DNA of 19,535 nucleotides from contig PCVE01000134.1 in the NCBI GenBank assembly GCA_002762705.1, positions 1-19,535 on the forward strand. Direction: 5' to 3'. Positions 15,208 to 19,535 of this stretch are shown piece after piece. How positions within the stretch are numbered: the stretch's first letter is position 1; each line of letters opens with the position of its first letter. A model generated the notes under the pieces. That model worked only from the letters and a program-made list of their open reading frames with translations. It ran no database searches and was not told the origin of the DNA. Origin of the DNA: Candidatus Woesearchaeota archaeon CG11_big_fil_rev_8_21_14_0_20_43_8. Lineage in GTDB: Archaea > Nanobdellota > Nanobdellia > Woesearchaeales > CG08-08-20-14. The position numbers and the translations under genes were made by a program.

Positions 15208-15485
15208 GAATGATGTGGGACTGCGATCAGCTGCTCATACATCTTCTCGATTTTCGTGCGTGATCCGGATGTGAGACGGGGCTGGTTCTTTTGATCATCG
15301 ACATATGTATATACTCTAAGGACAAGATTGATGAATCTCATCTGGACCTGGATATCCTGGCGCTCGTACTCTCTATGCATCCTTTCTATGACACTGTCGA
15401 GTATATCGCCGTCTCTTAGACCTATCGCTCTCTCAAGATCGCCTGAAAGATCATCATAGAATCTCTTCATAGTATCAGCCATCAT
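15204..15485 (-). CDS. Small helical protein, function unknown
   Basis: A 93-residue protein, almost entirely helical and charged (for example DSVIERMHREYERQDIQVQM, then VYTYVDDQKNQP). No membrane segment or known motif was found. The ATG at 15485 is about 29 bases from a TATA-like box centre (15510-15518), so a leaderless start is likely; the next ATG at 15482 is an alternative. The 3' end overlaps DUF357 by 4 bases on the opposite strand. Confidence 0.68.
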   Translation of the reverse strand: MMADTMKRFYDDLSGDLERAIGLRDGDILDSVIERMHREYERQDIQVQMRFINLVLRVYTYVDDQKNQPRLTSGSRTKIEKMYEQLIAVPHHS

Positions 15486-15556
15486 TTCGGTGGTGTGTTT
15501 TTGCAGGAGTTTATAAGCCTACCGGTCATGCGGTCTCTGTAGAACGTGTTGTTGCA

Positions 15557-16324
15557 TCAATGTGTTTTGGCAGTGCGCCGTCCTTTGGACCGCGCGATCT
15601 CTTTCTCTGCTTCTTTCCTTGCTTTGCCTGCGATACTCCCACCAATTCTCGCTGCTTTTTTACATTGTCTTGTCTTTTTTGTGATCTCTTCAGTGACAAC
15701 TTCTGCGAACATCGTTATTATCAATTCCATGCTTGTCATGTGGTCTCTTAGATCCTCTTTCTTGAGTTTTCTCTGGGATTTTAGTTCTGAAAATGTCTTT
15801 CCAAAAGCCGCTTGGTAGATCTCATCAGTCAATAATGCAAAATTGTCGATTTTTTGCTTCTTCCATTGTCCAGTGAGCTGTTTTCTGGTCCCGATCGCTG
15901 CTAAGCGCTTTTCGGCCCATTCCAAAGAATACCCTTTGCTTAGATAATTTGTTATCCTTTTGATTGCTTTGCTTGGATCTTCTATCTCTTTTACTCTTTC
16001 ATAGCCAACCCGTGCAAGCCATAGTTTGAATGGTTCTGCCTTCTTTGAAGGGATTGATTGAATGAGCCTGAAAGCGTTCTCTGTTGTGACACAGTCTGTT
16101 ATGTATCTCTTGCCATCCGTTGATACTATTTTCAGTTGTACGATTTTTTCGTACAACTGAAACCCTTCTGACAGAAGTTTGATCTTCAAATCAGACCAAT
16201 ATCTACGTGGATTTGAACTATCCGTAAGGACTCTGACAATATCGACTACTGAGAAATACCACCTATCATTGTGCCATGTTCTTCTGATTCTTTGTCTCTT
16301 GAAGATTGCGATGTTCTTGTTCAT
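15557..16324 (-). CDS. Bro-N domain protein (BRO family, phage antirepressor-like)
   Basis: A 255-residue protein. The N-terminal 120 residues are a Bro-N domain, a DNA-binding module common in phage antirepressors and viral BRO proteins, and also found in many small-genome archaea and bacteria. Family segments are all present: IRRTWHNDRWYFSVVDIV, NPRRYWSDLK, EGFQLYEKIVQLK, AFRLIQSIPSKKAEPFKLWL and EIEDPSKAIKR. The C-terminal half (GYSLEWAEKRLAAIGTRKQL and onward) is the usual companion region and ends in a very basic tail. The gene encodes a perfect 14-bp inverted repeat at 16130-16162. The ATG at 16324 is 26 bases from a TATA-like box (16346-16354). Its 3' end resembles sequence upstream of the gene at 16472-16513. 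It probably has a mobile or viral ancestry. Confidence 0.9.
   Translation of the reverse strand: MNKNIAIFKRQRIRRTWHNDRWYFSVVDIVRVLTDSSNPRRYWSDLKIKLLSEGFQLYEKIVQLKIVSTDGKRYITDCVTTENAFRLIQSIPSKKAEPFKLWLARVGYERVKEIEDPSKAIKRITNYLSKGYSLEWAEKRLAAIGTRKQLTGQWKKQKIDNFALLTDEIYQAAFGKTFSELKSQRKLKKEDLRDHMTSMELIITMFAEVVTEEITKKTRQCKKAARIGGSIAGKARKEAEKEIARSKGRRTAKTH
16130..16162. repeat. Perfect 14-bp inverted repeat inside the Bro-N gene
   Basis: TTTCAGTTGTACGA (16130-16143) and its exact reverse complement (16149-16162) are separated by five T. It lies within the codons for FQLYEKIVQLK. It could form a strong hairpin in RNA or be a protein-binding site. The conserved protein sequence here (QL..KIVQL) already favours a partial palindrome. 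Confidence 0.85.
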
Positions 16325-16471
16325 GAGATGAGGATTTCTATGGTGCTTTATTAGTTCTATGTGGCCATGTCCAGTGGGTCTGTCGACGGAGAAATGCGGA
16401 AATGTTTTGGTTGTCTCGGAGATGTTTCGGTGTTATTTTTATAGAGATGTATTTTTTACACTGGACATCTG

Positions 16472-16513
16472 GGCAGTGCGCCGCCACTTATGTGACCGCG
16501 CTGATGCTTTCTC
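16472..16513 (-). repeat. Imperfect copy of the Bro-N gene 3' end
   Basis: Resembles 15569-15608, the last codons of the Bro-N gene. Shared blocks in the same order are GGCAGTGCGCCG, GACCGCGC and CTTTCTCT. On the minus strand one frame reads EKASARSHKWRRTAQ against EKEIARSKGRRTAK in Bro-N. Probably a remnant of another Bro-type gene or the second half of a direct repeat flanking this one. Confidence 0.5.
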
Positions 16514-16524
16514 TCAATGTGTGG

Positions 16525-16550
16525 ACGTACGCCGGGCGGCGGCGCACGTC
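16525..16550. repeat. GC-rich hairpin (inverted repeat)
   Basis: GACGTACGCC and GGCGCACGTC flank a short GGGCGG loop region. Nine of ten positions pair, and on minus-strand RNA the tenth is a G-U pair. An alternative, longer-range stem pairs 16476-16485 with 16538-16547 (GTGCGCCGCC / GGCGGCGCAC); the two cannot form together. Confidence 0.5.
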
Positions 16551-16597
16551 ATCTAACCAATCATCCACGCCAGTAATGACAATCCCCAGGCAAGTAG

Positions 16598-16756
16598 TCA
16601 TACTATGAGAAAGATTCTATATGTCAGCCTAAGCCAATAAGCGAGAGTCTTATGTCGCTTGAAGAAGGAATAGATCTTCTTCATCACAATGATCTTGTCA
16701 CCGCCACGGCGCCACCATATAGAGAAGATGATGAGCCCAATGATCAGGGCGCTCTT
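16598..16756 (-). pseudogene. Open membrane-protein fragment without a start, likely tail of the broken gene
   Basis: This minus-strand frame is open from 16756 to a TGA at 16598-16600. It encodes a hydrophobic helix (ALIIGLIIFSIWW) followed by a basic region (KKIYSFFKRHKTLAYWLRL). It has no ATG near its beginning; internal GTG/ATG codons come only after the helix. It lies directly after the stop of the 16764-17152 gene in a different frame, so it is either that gene's former C-terminus or a remnant of another gene. Codon use looks like real coding sequence. Confidence 0.4.
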
Positions 16757-16763
16757 TCAGACT

Positions 16764-17152
16764 CTATCCGAGGCATTCCATCACGAAGTACGGTATGATG
16801 AAGAACACGAACGTCAGTATCTTGTATGTCATGAAGCTTGACATCATATGCGCTTTCATCTTATCTGCAGGCAGACCGAACATCTTGCCTGTGTTCTCTG
16901 CGATTATGCTTTCGATATCACTCCACGCAAATTCCCTCATGTCTATCCCAGTCAATTCTAAGGGCATCAATTTCAGGATCTGTCTGATAGACCAATCAAG
17001 CGTCCTTTTCCCAGGTTCGATATCGCTTCGATCATATTTCTTCACCAGAGTCTCGACAAGGCTTTGATCAAACCATCCAGGGATCACAAGTCCCTCAAGC
17101 CTCCACCGATCATAAGCCCATAGATCCCTTTCAATGAGTTATCATCATCCAT
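16764..17152 (-). pseudogene. Frameshifted membrane-associated protein gene, unknown family
   Basis: The ATG at 17152 has a good ribosome site (GGTGAT, with ATACAC before the ATG) and a TATA-like box at 17187-17194, but its frame (MDDDNSLKGIYGLMIGGG...) stops at a TGA after 22 codons. A different frame overlapping it is open upstream of 17087 and continues LEGLVIPGWFDQSLVETL through to a TAG at 16764, ending in a membrane helix (ILTFVFFIIPYFVMECL). One missing base near 17110 would join them into a protein of about 130 residues. The gene is either newly broken or carries a sequencing error. No catalytic motif was recognised. A further fragment in another frame follows downstream. Confidence 0.6.
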
Positions 17153-17186
17153 GTGTATCACCAAGTATCATGAGGATATTTTGCGA

Positions 17187-17194
17187 CTTTATAA
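17187..17194 (-). promoter_or_regulatory. TATA-like box of the frameshifted gene
   Basis: TTATAAAG on the minus strand. Transcription would start near 17163, just before the GGTGAT ribosome site and the ATG at 17152, so the expression signals look intact although the coding frame is broken. Confidence 0.4.
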
Positions 17195-17234
17195 CTCTTT
17201 AAGCAGGCATATACCCTAAAAATCATCCATAATG

Positions 17235-17242
17235 CTTATATA
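17235..17242 (+). promoter_or_regulatory. TATA-like box of the BtaA-like gene
   Basis: CTTATATA, centred about 30 bases before the ATG at 17269; a leaderless or nearly leaderless message is likely. Confidence 0.5.
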
Positions 17243-17268
17243 TCGCCCAGATATCCCAAACAAGCAAG

Positions 17269-18801
17269 ATGAGGGATTTCACTAAAGAAGCAAAAGACCT
17301 TGATGGTTTACTATACACTGATTCAAACGAGGACATCAATTGGAACCTGGACGTGTTAGACATCCAGAAAGGAAACACTGTGATCGGCGTCACAGGAAGC
17401 GCGGACCTATTGCTTCTCGCATTGATGGATGATCCGGCAAAAGTCATCGGGTTCGACATCAACAAGGCCCAGACATATTATGCAGAGCTAAGGAAGAAAG
17501 CGATAGAGCTTCTGGAATATGATGATTACATGACGCTTTTTGGTTATGATGATGACAGGTCAAAGAGAGGAAGACTATTCGCTGAAGTCACAGTCAGATC
17601 AAATGACAAGTCAAAAGAGTTCTGGGACCAGGATAATCTTATCGACCTCTTCCTGGACGGTGCATGGAACAAAGGCGGCGCGACACGAAAAGATCATGAT
17701 AATTGGCATCTTGCGATCGATGAGATCAAAGGATACCTTTCAGATGAAGAATTCAGGACAGCTCTTGGACTTTCTGGAACAGATGAAGAAAGAATAGAGA
17801 TCTTTGACAGGATAAAAGAACATGACAATAAATACAAAGATCCAAGACACAAGAACAATTATCACTTCAGGTTCAATATCACAAAATATCCGGAAGGCAT
17901 CGCGAACAATCCATTTGCGGTGAAATTCGCGGATGGTTTCGTCCCGCAAGACATGATTGTCCCGGCGATATCAAGAGATGCGTATCCAGTCATAAGATCA
18001 AGGCTTGACAGGATAAGTTTTGTGACTCATGACATGTTTGATTTCTTCAAGAACCACCAGCATGGATTCGACCGTGCATACCTCTCAAACATCGTAGATT
18101 ATCTCACGATAAGCCAGCAAAGAGACCTGACCGACCTGATGCTTGAAAAGGGCAATGATGGCTGCAGAGTCCTCTATCTCTACCACTCTATCATCGCTGA
18201 GCAGAGAAAAGATGTGCTCGACCACGAATCATGGTCAGAAAGAGGCCTCATGCGGCTCATCAACCTAAAGACGCTCAAGAAAGAATTCATGGAAAAGAAC
18301 GAAGGCTTCGCGAGATTCATGAAAGCAGAATTCGGGCAATTCAGAGAAGGAACTGAAGAGCCCATCCTTGATATAATCCAGGAGATGATAGATAAAGCCG
18401 AGCAGAGAGGCATCAAAGGCATCCTCACAGATGCAAAAGACAAGGTCGTCTCTGTCGACTACAAGCAGGCAGGCAAAGACGCCTATCAGAACACCAAAGA
18501 AGGCATCAGATCACTTGGCAGGAAGATCAAAGGATTTGATTACAAAGGATTTGGGAATAGATTGAAGGACAGACTCAAGGGCGCAAAAGAAAAAGTCGCA
18601 GACAAGATAAAAGAGACAAGGCAATTATCGTCAGATGAATACGTCCTTGTAGAGAATTCAGACAAGACGCTCGCGTTCTATTCTGACCTCAAACGAAACG
18701 TCGAAGCCATGGCAGGGCAGAGCACATGCGACAGGTATGATTATGTCATCCTGCAGAAAGTCAAGAGAGCTGGGCCGGTGTATGATATACCGAAGAAGTG
18801 A
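17269..18801 (+). CDS. BtaA-like (DUF3419) putative SAM-dependent 3-amino-3-carboxypropyltransferase
   Basis: A 510-residue protein related to BtaA (DUF3419). BtaA uses S-adenosylmethionine to put a 3-amino-3-carboxypropyl group on diacylglycerol, the first step of betaine lipid synthesis. Visible family features are a Rossmann start with VIGVTGSADLLLLAL (38-52), then VIGFDINKAQTYYAEL (59-74, with D63, N65 and Q68) and LFGYDD, and a later FDRAYLSNIVDYL (267-279). Residues about 381-452 form a Lys-rich, repeat-like amphipathic stretch (AKDKVVSVDYKQAGKDAY and following) before the final strand region, unlike standard BtaA. It may hold the enzyme at a membrane. Archaea are not known for diacylglycerol betaine lipids, so the acceptor is open. 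The ATG at 17269 fits the TATA box. Convergent with a Lon protease gene 35 bases away. Confidence 0.75.
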   Translation: MRDFTKEAKDLDGLLYTDSNEDINWNLDVLDIQKGNTVIGVTGSADLLLLALMDDPAKVIGFDINKAQTYYAELRKKAIELLEYDDYMTLFGYDDDRSKRGRLFAEVTVRSNDKSKEFWDQDNLIDLFLDGAWNKGGATRKDHDNWHLAIDEIKGYLSDEEFRTALGLSGTDEERIEIFDRIKEHDNKYKDPRHKNNYHFRFNITKYPEGIANNPFAVKFADGFVPQDMIVPAISRDAYPVIRSRLDRISFVTHDMFDFFKNHQHGFDRAYLSNIVDYLTISQQRDLTDLMLEKGNDGCRVLYLYHSIIAEQRKDVLDHESWSERGLMRLINLKTLKKEFMEKNEGFARFMKAEFGQFREGTEEPILDIIQEMIDKAEQRGIKGILTDAKDKVVSVDYKQAGKDAYQNTKEGIRSLGRKIKGFDYKGFGNRLKDRLKGAKEKVADKIKETRQLSSDEYVLVENSDKTLAFYSDLKRNVEAMAGQSTCDRYDYVILQKVKRAGPVYDIPKK

Positions 18802-18836
18802 ATCTGATCAGTGACATGCACACCACACAGCCCAGA

Positions 18837-19535
18837 TCATGGTTTCAAAAAGCCTTTCACGTTCTCCATCGCGTCAGCATGGATCGCATATGCCATCGCA
18901 AGACGGACGCCCGGATCCATCGCAAGAGAATTACCATCGACAGTCATCTCTTTTTGGATGCCATACTTATCAGCGAGATCAGACAACGCGACTGGATCAT
19001 GAAGAAGCGCTTCCAGATCATCAGTATCGTCTGGCCTGCCACCAGTCTCGACAGCAAGTGTCTCTTTGACATCATTCTCTTTTGAAGCATCGAAATATCT
19101 CTGCGCACCATCAAACAGTTTCTCTTGGATATAGTTCCATTCTTTACCCATCAGCACTTCGCATGCCTGCTGGATAGTATCGACAGCATATATCCTGAAA
19201 TTATCTTTGTCTTCGACAAGCTCTTCACGAAGCTGTAGATGCTTGACATTCGAGCGAGGGATGACGACACCATATTCTCCGCCTTTTCCATAATGCTCCC
19301 CTTTCTTCCTGCATAGTTCGTAGAATCCCTCGACTTTATAGTTCACGCCGCCGATGGCCTGGGCATTCCCATATTGGTCTGCGGACCCAGTCACAGCGAT
19401 GCTTTGTTTCACTTCCACACCAGATATCGCGGATATCAACGCGACAAGCTGGGCGATAGTCGCACTGTCACCATCAAGACCATTATATGATTGCTCAAAT
19501 GATATAGACGCAGAAAGTTTCAGCGCAAGCTCTTT
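18837..19535 (-). CDS. Lon-type protease, C-terminal part (N-terminus outside window)
   Basis: The minus-strand frame is open to the window edge and encodes the C-terminal 232 residues of a Lon-family protease. The catalytic Ser is in LDGDSATIAQ and the Lys in GGVNYKVEGF, 43 residues apart, the Lon spacing. The layout (SIAVTGSADQYGNAQAIGG, YGVVIPRSNVKHLQL, FRIYAVDTIQQACEVLMG) is clearly related to the complete LonC-like protein at 8003-10120, so the two are paralogs. After the protease domain it has an extra acidic region of about 95 residues (for example DDTDDLEALLHDPVALSDLA) that the other copy lacks. Whether its ATPase part keeps a P-loop cannot be seen here. It ends convergent with the BtaA-like gene. 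Confidence 0.88.
   Translation of the reverse strand, partial: KELALKLSASISFEQSYNGLDGDSATIAQLVALISAISGVEVKQSIAVTGSADQYGNAQAIGGVNYKVEGFYELCRKKGEHYGKGGEYGVVIPRSNVKHLQLREELVEDKDNFRIYAVDTIQQACEVLMGKEWNYIQEKLFDGAQRYFDASKENDVKETLAVETGGRPDDTDDLEALLHDPVALSDLADKYGIQKEMTVDGNSLAMDPGVRLAMAYAIHADAMENVKGFLKP

Larger units (their letters stand above)
16325..16597. other. Non-coding, repeat- and hairpin-rich stretch upstream of the Bro-N gene
   Basis: No convincing gene was found here. It holds the Bro-N promoter (TATA-like box 16346-16354, minus), a TATA-like TTTTATAG near 16437-16444, a 10-bp inverted repeat (16367-16376 with 16459-16468), a stretch resembling the Bro-N 3' end (16472-16513), and GC-rich hairpins (16476-16550). 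The GCGGCGGCGC run stands out against the AT-rich surroundings. Confidence 0.5.

Noticed and set aside
15557..16550. Transposase-type insertion sequence around the Bro-N gene
   Set aside because: No transposase is encoded, the repeats are direct and imperfect rather than terminal inverted, and no target duplication could be defined.
16598..17152. Programmed frameshifting as explanation of the broken gene
   Set aside because: No slippery heptamer was found at the break, and a second break with an in-frame TGA lies downstream; decay or sequence error is simpler.
1..19535. CRISPR array, tRNA or rRNA genes
   Set aside because: No regularly spaced repeats were seen, and no intergenic stretch shows a tRNA cloverleaf or rRNA signature.

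Overview
The window is a gene-dense piece of an archaeal chromosome. The strongest evidence is a complete ribosomal protein L15e, a protein type found in archaea and eukaryotes but not bacteria, together with the archaeal families DUF655, UPF0200 and DUF357. Many starts sit about 25-30 bp from the centre of a TATA-like box, as expected for leaderless archaeal messages, and a few have GGAGG/GGTG ribosome sites. Small genes, convergent 3' overlaps, and stand-alone M23 and Bro-N proteins would fit a DPANN (Woesearchaeota/Pacearchaeota-like) genome. That placement is an inference; no rRNA gene is present to test it.

Layout. 1-3480: the C-terminal part of a GH38 alpha-mannosidase, convergent with a two-gene unit made of an AblB-like GNAT acetyltransferase followed by a cytosolic-looking M23/LytM metallopeptidase. 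3571-6650: a tandem-ACT protein, a three-gene set of small membrane proteins (one with a sequon- and Cys-rich outer domain), DUF655 and a lipoprotein. 6689-7919: L15e with its T-tract terminator, then two convergent tiny Cys-containing proteins. 8003-11233: a LonC-like protease whose P-loop is lost, a Cas4/RecB-like nuclease with four cysteines, and a rhodanese. 11372-13284: a helical protein, CorA and a lipoprotein. 13377-15207: a kinase-like/dCMP deaminase fusion, UPF0200 and DUF357, all forward. 15204-17152: a helical protein, a Bro-N protein, a 270-bp non-coding stretch with repeats and GC-rich hairpins, and a frame-broken membrane gene. This is the most plastic part. 17269-19535: a BtaA-like (DUF3419) protein with an amphipathic insert, convergent with a second Lon-type protease that runs off the window.

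How the genes may work together. Most of the window is housekeeping (translation, nucleotide metabolism, Mg transport) mixed with envelope or lipid functions: mannosidase, M23, lipoproteins, sequon-rich protein and BtaA-like transferase. Two related Lon-type proteases lie about 9 kb apart. No CRISPR array, tRNA, rRNA or transposase was seen. The best candidates for something undescribed are the BtaA-like protein in an archaeon, the GNAT-M23 pair, and the repeat/hairpin region around the Bro-N gene.
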